DNA of 64,000 nucleotides from Streptomyces alanosinicus (GTDB taxonomy: Bacteria > Actinomycetota > Actinomycetes > Streptomycetales > Streptomycetaceae): contig NZ_BMVG01000001.1 in NCBI RefSeq assembly GCF_014650595.1, forward strand, positions 124,001 to 188,000, in the 5' to 3' direction. Every line of letters begins with the position of its first letter. The stretch's first letter is position 1. Positions 38,375-46,673 of the stretch are shown here, in pieces. Both the position numbers and the translations under genes were made by a program. Under the pieces are notes generated by a model, which worked only from the letters and a program-made list of their open reading frames with translations, made no database searches and had not been told where the DNA came from.

Positions 38375-39211
38375 ATGGGCGACAAGACGATGACCGCCGA
38401 CGAGGCGGTCTCCCGGCTGGAGAGCGGCATGACGCTCGGCATCGGCGGCTGGGGTTCCCGCCGCAAGCCGATGGCCCTGGTCAGAGCGCTGCTGCGGACG
38501 TCGGTCAGCGATCTGACGGTGGTGTCGTACGGCGGCCCCGACGTCGGGATGCTGGCCGCGGCCGGCCGGATCCGCAAGCTGGTCACCGCCTTCGTCACCC
38601 TCGACTCCATCCCGTTGGAGCCGCACTACCGGGCGGCGCGCGAGCGGGGCGACTTCGAGCTGACGGAGGTGGACGAGGCGATGTTCATGTGGGGGCTGCG
38701 CGCCGCCGCGAACCGGCTGCCCTTCCTGCCGGTGCGGGCAGGCCTGGGCTCGGACGTGATGCGGGTCAACCCCGGCCTGCGGACGATCACTTCGCCGTAC
38801 GAGGACGGGGAGACGTTCGTGGCCATGCCGGCTCTGCGCCTCGATGCCTCGCTGGTGCACGTCAACCGCGCCGACCGGCTGGGCAACGGCCGGTATCTGG
38901 GCCCGGACCCGTACTTCGACGACCTGTTCTGCGAGGCGGCGGACGCGGCCTATGTCTCCTGCGAACGGATCGTGGACACGGCCGAGCTGACGAAGGATGC
39001 GGCGCCGCAGACCCTGCTGCTGAGGCGCCATGTGGTGACGGGGGTCGTGGAGGCCCCGGGCGGCGCGCACTTCACGTCCTGCGCCCCCGACTACGGGAGG
39101 GACGAGGCGTTCCAGAAGCGGTACGCCGGCACGCCCTGGCCCGAGTTCGCGGCGCGTTTTCTGGCCGGGGACGAGCGTGCCTACCGGGCCGCGGTCAAGG
39201 AGGAGTCATGA
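38375..39211 (+). CDS. ipdA: CoA-transferase-family alpha subunit IpdA
   Basis: 278-residue subunit of a class I CoA-transferase-like enzyme. GIGGWGSRRKPMALV is the N-terminal CoA-binding region, and HVNRADRLGNGR is a family hallmark. In M. tuberculosis and Rhodococcus, IpdA with IpdB acts as a hydrolase that opens the last steroid ring of COCHEA-CoA. Assigned from sequence family plus exact gene order echA20-ipdA-ipdB-ipdC. Overlaps ipdB by 4 bases. Confidence 0.88.
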   Translation: MGDKTMTADEAVSRLESGMTLGIGGWGSRRKPMALVRALLRTSVSDLTVVSYGGPDVGMLAAAGRIRKLVTAFVTLDSIPLEPHYRAARERGDFELTEVDEAMFMWGLRAAANRLPFLPVRAGLGSDVMRVNPGLRTITSPYEDGETFVAMPALRLDASLVHVNRADRLGNGRYLGPDPYFDDLFCEAADAAYVSCERIVDTAELTKDAAPQTLLLRRHVVTGVVEAPGGAHFTSCAPDYGRDEAFQKRYAGTPWPEFAARFLAGDERAYRAAVKEES

Positions 39212-39951
39212 GCGGGACCACATCACCAGGGCCCGGCGTCCCGTCCCGCGCCGAGTACTGCGTCATCGCCTGCGCCGAGGCCTGGCGGGACGGGGGCGAG
39301 ATCCTGGCGAGTCCGATGGGCCTGATCCCGTCCGCCGGCGCCCGCCTCGCCAAGCGGACCTTCGCACCCGATCTGCTGCTCACCGACGGCGAGGCGATGA
39401 TCGTGGACCTCGACGGCACGGTCGAGGGCTGGCTGCCGTACCGCAAGCATCTGGAACTGGTCACCGGAGGCCGGCGCCACGTGATGATGGGCGCGAGCCA
39501 GATCGACCGGTACGGCAACCAGAACATCTCCTGCGTCGGCGACTGGGCGAAGCCGGCGCGGCAGCTGCTCGGGGTGCGCGGAGCACCGGTCAACACGCTC
39601 AACAACCCGACGAGTTACTGGATCCCGAGGCACTCCCGGCGGGTCTTCGTCGAGAAGGTCGACATGGTGTGCGGGGTGGGGTACGACCACGCGGCCGGCG
39701 CGCCGTACCACCGTGTCCCGCGGGTCGTCTCCGACCTCGGCGTCTTCGACTTCGCCACGCCGGACCGCACGATGCGGCTGGTCTCGGTGCATCCGGGGGT
39801 GGCAGTGGACCAGGTCCGGGCGGCGACGGGGTTCGACCTGGTGATCGGGGACGAGGTGCCGTACACGCGCGAACCGACCGCCGCCGAACTGCGGCTGATC
39901 CGTGAGGTGATCGATCCGGGGAACACCCGGGCCGGGGAGGTCCCGGTCTGA
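39208..39951 (+). CDS. ipdB: CoA-transferase-family beta subunit IpdB
   Basis: 247-residue partner of IpdA. The N-terminal ACAEAWRDGGEILASPMGLIPSAG and the Gly-rich MMGASQIDRYGNQNIS are typical of beta subunits used in ring opening. The ATG at 39208 overlaps the ipdA stop and is preceded by AAGGAGG. Start and stop overlaps on both sides indicate tight coupling of echA20-ipdA-ipdB-ipdC. Confidence 0.88.
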   Translation: MSGTTSPGPGVPSRAEYCVIACAEAWRDGGEILASPMGLIPSAGARLAKRTFAPDLLLTDGEAMIVDLDGTVEGWLPYRKHLELVTGGRRHVMMGASQIDRYGNQNISCVGDWAKPARQLLGVRGAPVNTLNNPTSYWIPRHSRRVFVEKVDMVCGVGYDHAAGAPYHRVPRVVSDLGVFDFATPDRTMRLVSVHPGVAVDQVRAATGFDLVIGDEVPYTREPTAAELRLIREVIDPGNTRAGEVPV

Positions 39952-41009
39952 TGGACACGGCACTGACCCGGCTGGCCGGGGTGCGCCATCCGGTCGTGCA
40001 GACCGGGATGGGCTGGGTGGCGGGCCCACGCCTGGTCTCGGCGGCGGCGAACGCGGGCGCGCTCGGCATCCTGGCCTCCGCGACGATGACACCGGACCGG
40101 CTGCGCGAGGCGATACGGGAGGTGCGGTCCCGTACCGACGCGCCGTTCGGGGTGAATCTGCGCGCCGACGCGGGCGACGCGTCCGACCGGGTGGAGATCA
40201 TGCTGGCGGAGGGTGTCCGGGTGGCCTCCTTCGCCCTGGCGCCCTCGCGCGAGCTGATCGCCCGCCTCAAGGGGGCCGGGGTGGTCGTCATCCCGTCGGT
40301 CGGGGCGCGCCGCCATGCCGAGAAGGTGGCCGCGTGGGGTGCGGACGCGGTGATCGTGCAGGGCGGTGAGGGCGGCGGGCACACCGGTGAGGTGGCGACG
40401 AGCGTGCTGCTGCCGCAGGTGGTGGACGCGGTGGACATCCCGGTCGTGGCGGCGGGCGGCTTCTTCGACGGACGGGGTCTGGTGGCGGCGCTGGCGTACG
40501 GGGCGGCCGGGGTGGCGATGGGCACACGGTTCCTGCTCACCTCCGACTCGACCGTGCCGGACGCGGTGAAGGCCCGGTATCTGGCGGCGACGGTCCGGGA
40601 TGTGACGGTGACCCGGGCGGTGGACGGCCTGCCGCACCGCATGCTGCGCACGGAGCTGGTGGACACGCTGGAGCGGTCGGGCCGGATACGGGTGCTGGTC
40701 CACGCGCTGCGGAAGGCGGCCGGATTCCGGCGGCTGTCGGGGCTCGGCTGGCCGCAGCTGATCCGCGACGGTCTCGCGCTCAGACACGGCAAGGAGCTGT
40801 CCTGGAGCCAGGTGCTGCTGGCCGCGAACACGCCGATGCTGCTGAAGTCGGCGATGGTGGAGGGCCGTACGGACCTCGGGGTGATGGCGTCCGGGCAGGT
40901 CGCCGGGGTGATCGACGACCTGCCGTCGTGCGCGGAGCTGGTGGAGCGGATCGTGAAGGAGGCGGAGCAGGTGCTGGCGGAGCTGGAGAGACTCAGAGGC
41001 GTTCGATGA
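39951..41009 (+). CDS. ipdC: nitronate monooxygenase-like flavoenzyme IpdC
   Basis: 352-residue FMN TIM-barrel protein of the NPD/nitronate monooxygenase/enoyl reductase family. It shows HPVVQTGMGWVAGPRLVSAAANAGALG, the phosphate-binding VQGGEGGGHTGEV and VVAAGGFFDGRGLVAALAYG. In mycobacteria IpdC acts between the HIP beta-oxidation step and IpdAB ring opening. Start overlaps ipdB (TGATG); the 3' end overlaps the convergent thiolase gene by 17 bases. Confidence 0.88.
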   Translation: MDTALTRLAGVRHPVVQTGMGWVAGPRLVSAAANAGALGILASATMTPDRLREAIREVRSRTDAPFGVNLRADAGDASDRVEIMLAEGVRVASFALAPSRELIARLKGAGVVVIPSVGARRHAEKVAAWGADAVIVQGGEGGGHTGEVATSVLLPQVVDAVDIPVVAAGGFFDGRGLVAALAYGAAGVAMGTRFLLTSDSTVPDAVKARYLAATVRDVTVTRAVDGLPHRMLRTELVDTLERSGRIRVLVHALRKAAGFRRLSGLGWPQLIRDGLALRHGKELSWSQVLLAANTPMLLKSAMVEGRTDLGVMASGQVAGVIDDLPSCAELVERIVKEAEQVLAELERLRGVR

Positions 41010-42150
41010 TCGTCACGTTCGCCTGGCCGCCGCCCTCGCACATGGTTTGCAGGCCGTAGCGGCCGCCGGTGCGCTCCAGTTCGTGCAGCAGGGTCGTCAT
41101 CAGGCGGACGCCGGTCGCGCCGAGCGGATGGCCGAGGGCGATCGCGCCGCCGTTGACATTGACCTTGCCGGGGTCGGCGCCGGTCTCCTTCAGCCAGGCC
41201 AGGACGACCGGTGCGAAGGCCTCGTTGATCTCCACGAGGTCGATGGCGTCGATGGTCAGGCCGGTCTTCTTCAGCGCGTGTGCGGTGGCCGGGATGGGAG
41301 CGGAGAGCATCCGGATGGGGTCCTCACCGCGTACGGAGAGGTGGTGGACGCGGGCGCGGGGGCGCAGCCCGTGGTCGCGCACCGCCTGCTCGGAGGCGAG
41401 CAGCAGGGCCGCGGCGCCGTCGGAGACCTGGGAGGAGCAGGCCGCGGTGATGGTGCCGCCGTCGAGGACGGGGTCCAGGGCGGCCATCTTCTCCGCGGAG
41501 GTGTCCCTGCGCGGGCCCTCGTCGGCGGTGACTGCGCCGTAGGGGACGGTCTCGCGGTCGAAGCGGCCGGAGTCGAGGGCGTGGATCGCCCGCCGGTGCG
41601 AGCGCAGGGCGAACTCCTCCTGCTCCGCGCGGCTGATGCCCCACTTGGCGGCGATCATCTCGGCGCCGGCGAACTGGTTGACGGGCTGGTCGCCGTAGCG
41701 GGCGCGCCAGCCGGTGCTGCCGAGGAAGGGGCCGTCGGTCAGACCGAGCGGTTCGGCGGCCTGCCGGGAGGCGAAGGCGATGGGGATCTGGGACATGTTC
41801 TGCACCCCGCCCGCGATCACCAGGTCCTCGGTGCCGGAGAGCACGGCCTGCGCGGCGAAGTGCACGGCCTGCTGCGAGGAGCCGCACTGCCGGTCGACGG
41901 TCACGCCCGGCACCTCCTCGGGGAGGCCCGCGGCCAGCCAGCAGGTGCGGGCGATGTCCCCGGCCTGCGGCCCGACCGCGTCCAGACAACCGAAGACGAC
42001 GTCCGCCACGGCGGCCGGGTCGATCCCGGACCGCTCCACCAGCGCCGTCAGCACATGCGCGCCCAGATCGGCCGGGTGGACGGCGCTGAGCCCTCCCCCG
42101 CGCCGTCCGACGGGCGTGCGGACCGCTTCGACGATGTAGGCCTCGGTCAT
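40993..42150 (-). CDS. acetyl-CoA acetyltransferase (FadA6-like thiolase)
   Basis: 385-residue thiolase. Nucleophile cysteine is in TVDRQCGSSQQAV, the histidine motif is NGGAIALGHPLGATG, and the second catalytic cysteine is in TMCEGGGQANV. It would cleave the terminal beta-ketoacyl-CoA of the HIP pathway, by analogy with FadA6 (Rv3556c), which occupies the same position next to kstR2. First in a possible leftward unit after the regulator; converges on ipdC. Confidence 0.9.
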   Translation of the reverse strand: MTEAYIVEAVRTPVGRRGGGLSAVHPADLGAHVLTALVERSGIDPAAVADVVFGCLDAVGPQAGDIARTCWLAAGLPEEVPGVTVDRQCGSSQQAVHFAAQAVLSGTEDLVIAGGVQNMSQIPIAFASRQAAEPLGLTDGPFLGSTGWRARYGDQPVNQFAGAEMIAAKWGISRAEQEEFALRSHRRAIHALDSGRFDRETVPYGAVTADEGPRRDTSAEKMAALDPVLDGGTITAACSSQVSDGAAALLLASEQAVRDHGLRPRARVHHLSVRGEDPIRMLSAPIPATAHALKKTGLTIDAIDLVEINEAFAPVVLAWLKETGADPGKVNVNGGAIALGHPLGATGVRLMTTLLHELERTGGRYGLQTMCEGGGQANVTIIERL

Positions 42151-42190
42151 GGCAACTCCCTCACAGGAAAAGGGTGTTATGCAAAAGGTG

Positions 42191-42802
42191 TCACTCGCGT
42201 ACGGCGATCCCGTCCAGCACCATCGACAGATACTGGCGGGCGATCTCCTCGGGGCTGTGCTGTCCGCCGGGCCGGTACCAGGAGGCGGCGACCCACACGG
42301 TGTCGCGCACGAACCGGTAGGTGAGACGGACGTCGAGGTCGGCGCGGAAGGCGTGCTCGGCCACGCCGCGCTCCAGGGTCGACAGCCAGGCCCTCTCGAA
42401 GCGGCGCTGGGAGTCGGCGAGGAACGCGAACCGGTCCTGGGCGACGAGTTGTCTGCTCTCCTTCTGGTAGATCGCGACGGCCGCGCGGTGCCGGTCGATC
42501 TCCCGGAAGGATTCGGTGACGAGCGCCTCCAGCGTCTCGCGGGGCCCGAGTCCCGCGTCGAGGACGGTGTCGTAGCCGTCCCACAGTTCGTCGAGGAAGG
42601 TCCGCAGGATCTCCTCGAGCATCGATTCCTTGGAGTCGAAGTGGTAGTACAGGCTGCCCGCGAGCATCCCGGCGTGGTCGGCGATCCGGCGGACGGTGGT
42701 GGCGTTGTAGCCGTGCTCGGCGAAGACCTCGGCAGCGGTGGTCAGGAGTTCGCCGCGCCGGGCCGCTGCCGCGGTCATCTGGGGCTTCTTCTTGGTCGGC
42801 AC
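42191..42802 (-). CDS. kstR2: TetR-family repressor, KstR2-like
   Basis: 203-residue TetR regulator. The N-terminal helix-turn-helix (about residues 15-60) contains TTAAEVFAEHGYNATTVRRIADHAG and LYYHFDSKESML. In M. tuberculosis KstR2 represses the HIP genes and is released by HIP-CoA. Assignment rests on the matching gene order and on two operator-like palindromes in the cluster. It is 24 bases from the upstream ipdF gene and probably cotranscribed with it and fadA6. Confidence 0.87.
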   Translation of the reverse strand: MPTKKKPQMTAAAARRGELLTTAAEVFAEHGYNATTVRRIADHAGMLAGSLYYHFDSKESMLEEILRTFLDELWDGYDTVLDAGLGPRETLEALVTESFREIDRHRAAVAIYQKESRQLVAQDRFAFLADSQRRFERAWLSTLERGVAEHAFRADLDVRLTYRFVRDTVWVAASWYRPGGQHSPEEIARQYLSMVLDGIAVRE

Positions 42803-42826
42803 GCATTCATTGTGGTCTGTCCGGGG

Positions 42827-43612
42827 TCAGGGATGCTGGCTGCTCACGGCGACGACCTCGCCGGTCAGATACGAGGAGTAGCCGCAGACCAGGAACACGA
42901 TCACGTTGGCGACCTCCCAGGGCTCGGCGTAGCGCCCGAAGGCCTCCTGCTCGGTCAGCTTCTGGAGCAGTTCGGCCGAGGTGACCTTCGCCAGGTGCGG
43001 ATGCATGGCGAGGCTCGGTGCCACGGCGTTGATCCGTACGCCGTAGGCTGCGGCCTCGATCGCCGCGCACCGGGTCAGCGCCATCACCCCGGCCTTGGCG
43101 GCGGCGTAGTGCGCCTGTCCGGCCTGGGCGCGCCAGCCGACGACGGAGGCGTTGTTGACGATCACTCCGCCTCCGGTCCCCCGCATGGCCCGCAGGGCGG
43201 CGCGGGTGCACCGGAAGGTGCCGTTCAAGGTCACGTCCAGCACCTTCGACCACTGCTCGTCGGTCATGTCGACCAGGTCCGAAGTGCCGCCCAGGCCCGC
43301 GTTGTTGACGACGATGTCCAGCCGGCCGTGCTCGGCCACGGCCGTCTCGAACAGGGTCCGCACCTGGCCCTCGTCGGTGACATCGCACGGCAGCGCCGCC
43401 ACCGCGCCCGGAAATTCCCGGCCCAGCTCGGTCTCGTGCTCCTTCAGCCGGCGGGTGTGCGCGTCGCTGATGAGCACGCGCGCACCCTCCTCCAGGAAGC
43501 GGCGCGCGGTCGCTCCGCCGATCCCGGCGCCGGCCGCCGCGGTGATGACGGCGGTGCGGCCCCTGAGCAGTCCGTGCCCGGGTACGTAGGCCGGGCTCTC
43601 GACGCCTGTCAT
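42827..43612 (-). CDS. ipdF: short-chain dehydrogenase IpdF
   Basis: 261-residue SDR with VITAAAGAGIGGATARRF, NNAGLGG, active-site serine in VNNASVVGW and YAAAKAG. In mycobacteria IpdF oxidises the 5-hydroxy group of the HIP-CoA intermediate. Position (next to kstR2 and divergent from acyl-CoA dehydrogenase genes) matches Rv3559c. The divergent 57-base promoter gap contains the second KstR2-box-like palindrome. Confidence 0.88.
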   Translation of the reverse strand: MTGVESPAYVPGHGLLRGRTAVITAAAGAGIGGATARRFLEEGARVLISDAHTRRLKEHETELGREFPGAVAALPCDVTDEGQVRTLFETAVAEHGRLDIVVNNAGLGGTSDLVDMTDEQWSKVLDVTLNGTFRCTRAALRAMRGTGGGVIVNNASVVGWRAQAGQAHYAAAKAGVMALTRCAAIEAAAYGVRINAVAPSLAMHPHLAKVTSAELLQKLTEQEAFGRYAEPWEVANVIVFLVCGYSSYLTGEVVAVSSQHP

Positions 43613-43625
43613 AGGGTCACGCTAA

Positions 43626-43645
43626 CCTACCAAACACTTGTTAGG
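43626..43645. promoter_or_regulatory. KstR2-box-like palindrome in the ipdF/fadE promoter
   Basis: Core 43629-43642, ACCAAACACTTGTT, matches the mycobacterial KstR2 motif A-n-CAAG-nn-CTTG-n-T at every defined position but one (A for G). Flanking CCTA/TAGG extends the dyad. It lies between the divergent ipdF and acyl-CoA dehydrogenase starts, the expected operator location. Confidence 0.7.
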
Positions 43646-43669
43646 GAAGGCCGAGGGAGGAAGGTGGCG

Positions 43670-44812
43670 GTGGTGGATCTGTCCCATTCCCCGGCCGACG
43701 AGGAGTTCCGCGCCGAGGCCCGGAGCTGGTTGGCCGCGCATGTCCCGCGCACGCCGCTGCCGTCCCTGGAGACGGCGGAGGGCTTCGCGGCCCACCGCGC
43801 CTGGGAGGCCGAACTGGCAGCGGACCGCTGGTCGGTGGTGTCGTGGCCGCAGAAGTACGGCGGCCGGGACGCGGGGCTGCTGCGCTGGCTGGTGTTCGAG
43901 GAGGAGTACTGGGCGGCGGGCGCGCCGGGCCGTGTCGGACAGAACGGCATCAGCCTGCTCGCCCCGGCCCTCCTCGACCACGGCACGGAGGAACAACGCG
44001 CGGGTGTGCTGCCGCCGATGGCCACCGGCGAGGTGGTCTGGGCGCAGGCCTGGTCCGAGCCGGAGGCGGGCTCCGACCTCGCCTCGCTCACCTCCAGGGC
44101 GGTCCGGACGGACGGCGGCTGGCTCCTGCGGGGGCAGAAGACCTGGTCGTCGCGGGCGGCCTTCGCCGACCGGGCCTTCGGACTGTTCCGCAGCGATCCG
44201 GACGCGCCGAAACCCCACCAGGGGCTGACCTACCTGATGTTCGGCCTGCGGGCGCCCGGGGTCACCGTCCGCCCGATCGGCCGCCTGGACGGCAAGCCGG
44301 CCTTCGCCGAGCTGTTCCTGGACGATGTGTTCGTGCCGGACGAGGACGTGATCGGCGCGCCCGGCCAGGGCTGGCGGATCGCGATGTCCACGGCGGGCAA
44401 CGAACGCGGGCTCACCCTGCGCTCGCCGGGCCGCTTCCTCGCCTCGGCGCACCGGCTGGTCGAGCTGTGGCGCTCGCGCGGCTGCCCGGAGCACGCCCGC
44501 GCGCGCGTGGCCGACGCCCTGATCGGCGCCCGCGCCTATCAGCTGTTCACCTACGCGGCCGCCGCCCGCTTCCTGGAGGGTGAGCGGCTCGGTCCCGAGT
44601 CCAGCATGAACAAGGTCTTCTGGTCCGAACTGGACCTCGCGCTGCACGAGACGGCGCTCGATCTGCTGGGAGAGGACAGCGAGTCGGCCGACACCGACTG
44701 GTCCGAGGGGTATGTGTTCTCGCTCGCGGGCCCGATCTACGCGGGCACGAACGAGATCCAGCGGGACATCGTCGCCGAGCGGCTGCTCGGCCTGCCGAAG
44801 GGACGCCGCTGA
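43670..44812 (+). CDS. acyl-CoA dehydrogenase (FadE30/FadE31-like)
   Basis: 380-residue FAD acyl-CoA dehydrogenase of the steroid-degradation type. The middle domain contains WAQAWSEPEAGSDLASL and the FAD-binding KTWSSRAAFADRAF; the C-terminal AGPIYAGTNEIQRDIVAERLLG carries the usual signature. Mycobacterial homologues in this locus work as heteromers of a longer and a shorter subunit, as here with the next gene. GTG codons at 43664, 43670 and 43673 follow a GAGGGAGGAAG site; 43670 gives the best spacing. TGATG overlap with the next gene. Confidence 0.88.
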   Translation: MVDLSHSPADEEFRAEARSWLAAHVPRTPLPSLETAEGFAAHRAWEAELAADRWSVVSWPQKYGGRDAGLLRWLVFEEEYWAAGAPGRVGQNGISLLAPALLDHGTEEQRAGVLPPMATGEVVWAQAWSEPEAGSDLASLTSRAVRTDGGWLLRGQKTWSSRAAFADRAFGLFRSDPDAPKPHQGLTYLMFGLRAPGVTVRPIGRLDGKPAFAELFLDDVFVPDEDVIGAPGQGWRIAMSTAGNERGLTLRSPGRFLASAHRLVELWRSRGCPEHARARVADALIGARAYQLFTYAAAARFLEGERLGPESSMNKVFWSELDLALHETALDLLGEDSESADTDWSEGYVFSLAGPIYAGTNEIQRDIVAERLLGLPKGRR

Positions 44813-45810
44813 TGCGCTTCCTGCCCGACGCCGAGCAGCGCGCCTTCACCGAGTCGCTGCACGCGATGCTGTCGGCCGCGGACACCCCGGCGGTGATCCG
44901 GGACTGGAGCGAGGGTGACCACGCCCGCGGGCGTGCGCTGTGGCGCCGTATCGCCGAGGCTGGGGTGTTCGGCCTGGCGGTGCCGGAGGAGTACGGCGGA
45001 CTGGGGCCGCATCCCGTGGAACTGGCGCTGGCCTTCGTGGAGTTGGGGCGGCACGGGGTGCCGGGCCCGCTGGTGGAGACGGTCGCGGCGGCGGTGCTCC
45101 TTTCCGACCCCCCGCTCGCGAAGCGGTTCCTGCCGGGACTCCTGGCCGGCACGGACCTCGCGACCTTCGCAGTGCCCACCGGATCCGCCGTCGACGCCGG
45201 TGCCGTTCCCCTCGCACTGGACGGCGACGCGGCCACCCTCCGCCTCGCCCTCCCCCTCGGTGTCGGTCTGCGCCTGGCGTCTGTCACCGGCCCGGTGCGC
45301 CGCTCTCTCGACCCCGCCCGCCGCCTCACCCCGCTCACCGCGGACGGCGAACTCCTCACCCGCCACCCTCCGTACCGCCTCGCCCTCTCCTGGGCCCGTC
45401 TGGCCGCCGCCGCCCAGGCCCTCGGCGTCGGACTCGCCCTGCTCGACCGCACGGTGGCCCACGTCCGCCGGCGCACCCAGTTCGGTGTCCCCGTCGGCTC
45501 CTTCCAGGCGGTCAAACACCGCCTCGCCGACGCCACGACGGCCCTGGAGTTCGCCCGCCCCCTGGTCCTCGGCGCGGCGGTGTCGCTCCGCCCCGCCGAT
45601 GTGGCCGCCGCCAAGCTCAAGGCCTGCGAGGCGGCGTACGACGCGGCCCGTACGGCGCTTCAGCTGCACGGCGCGATCGGCTACACCGCGGAGTTCGACC
45701 TGTCCCTGTGGCTGACCAAGGCCCGCGCGCTGCGGACGGCGTGGGGCACACCCGAGGAGTGCCGGAAGCTGGTGCTCGACGACGCCCTCAGGAGACCGGC
45801 AGCGCCCTGA
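44812..45810 (+). CDS. acyl-CoA dehydrogenase (FadE32/FadE33-like, short subunit)
   Basis: 332-residue protein, shorter than standard acyl-CoA dehydrogenases (about 380). N-terminal helices GLAVPEEYGGLGPHPVE and C-terminal RTQFGVPVGSFQAVKHRLAD and LQLHGAIGYTAEFDLSLWLTKA are present. The middle beta domain is reduced, as in FadE32/FadE33, which pair with FadE31. Start overlaps the preceding stop by one base, supporting a heteromeric enzyme for the HIP propionyl side-chain or ring intermediates. Confidence 0.87.
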   Translation: MRFLPDAEQRAFTESLHAMLSAADTPAVIRDWSEGDHARGRALWRRIAEAGVFGLAVPEEYGGLGPHPVELALAFVELGRHGVPGPLVETVAAAVLLSDPPLAKRFLPGLLAGTDLATFAVPTGSAVDAGAVPLALDGDAATLRLALPLGVGLRLASVTGPVRRSLDPARRLTPLTADGELLTRHPPYRLALSWARLAAAAQALGVGLALLDRTVAHVRRRTQFGVPVGSFQAVKHRLADATTALEFARPLVLGAAVSLRPADVAAAKLKACEAAYDAARTALQLHGAIGYTAEFDLSLWLTKARALRTAWGTPEECRKLVLDDALRRPAAP

Positions 45811-45830
45811 GCCCCGGCGCCGGGTGTGCC

Positions 45831-46556
45831 TCAGGAAGGCTCGACGATCCCCGCGGCGCGCGCGGCCGCCAGCCACTGCGGGAACTCGCCGACGAGACGG
45901 TCGTACAGCTCGGTGTCGGAGATGCGCAGCGGGTCCTGGCCGGCGTGGAAGAAGCCCGCGTTGTCCACGATCCGCTTGCCCGGTACGGCCAGCTCGTCCA
46001 GCTTGCGCAGGAACTCGAACTGCCGGCTGTCCGGGTCGCCGAAGCCGACGAACTGCCAGAACAGCGGCAGCCTGGCCGCCTTGCACAGATAGCGCTCGGC
46101 GGCGCGCTTGTCGACGGGGCCGCCGTCGGTCTGGAACACGACCAGGGCGGGAGCGGTGGAGCCGGTGTCCAGGTAGTGGTCGATGACGGCGTCCATCGCC
46201 AGGTGGTAGCCGGTCTTTCCCATGTGCCCGAGTCCGGCCACGATGCGTTCGACGCTGCCCGCGTGGCTCGCGAGCGCGATGTCCGTGACGGCGTCGACGT
46301 CCGTGGAGAAGAACACCACCGGCACCCGGCCGTCGTCGTCCAGGTGCGCGGACAGGCCCAGCACCCGGTCGGCGAGCGCCTGCACACTGCCGTCCTTGTA
46401 GTACGGCCTCATCGAACCGGAGTAGTCGATCACCAGGTAGACGGCGGCGCGCAGTCCGTCGAGGCCGTGCTTGGTCAGCGACACTCCGGCGGAGCGGTAG
46501 GCGCCGACGAGCGTGGGCGCGGTCTCCTCCACCTTGCGCAGGCTGATCGCGGCCAT
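45831..46556 (-). CDS. von Willebrand factor A domain protein (TerF-like)
   Basis: 241-residue cytoplasmic VWA protein. The MIDAS metal site is visible as DYSGSM at about residues 44-49, with VFQTDGGPVD as the downstream acidic loop. It resembles the VWA domain of tellurium-resistance TerF/TerY proteins, but no ter partner genes are adjacent, so its role (metal-dependent adhesion or scaffold) is unknown. ATG at 46556 has GAGGGGG upstream. Separate from gltD by a hairpin-containing 117-base gap. Confidence 0.85.
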   Translation of the reverse strand: MAAISLRKVEETAPTLVGAYRSAGVSLTKHGLDGLRAAVYLVIDYSGSMRPYYKDGSVQALADRVLGLSAHLDDDGRVPVVFFSTDVDAVTDIALASHAGSVERIVAGLGHMGKTGYHLAMDAVIDHYLDTGSTAPALVVFQTDGGPVDKRAAERYLCKAARLPLFWQFVGFGDPDSRQFEFLRKLDELAVPGKRIVDNAGFFHAGQDPLRISDTELYDRLVGEFPQWLAAARAAGIVEPS

Positions 46557-46586
46557 GGTTCCCCCTCGACGATTCGGACATGCAAC

Positions 46587-46627
46587 GACGCCTGCCCAGG
46601 CGTCCGGTCGGGGACAGTGGGCAGGCG
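46587..46627 (-). terminator. overlapping hairpins between gltD and the VWA gene
   Basis: Two mutually exclusive structures can form: GACGCCTG-CC-CAGGCGTC at 46587-46604, or the longer-range CGCCTGCCCA / TGGGCAGGCG pairing 46589-46598 with 46618-46627. They lie after the gltD stop on the minus strand and probably terminate the gltBD transcript. Confidence 0.6.
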
Positions 46628-46673
46628 CCGTCAGTGTTCCGTACGCCGTTGTACGGGACGTTCAGGGGTGCCG

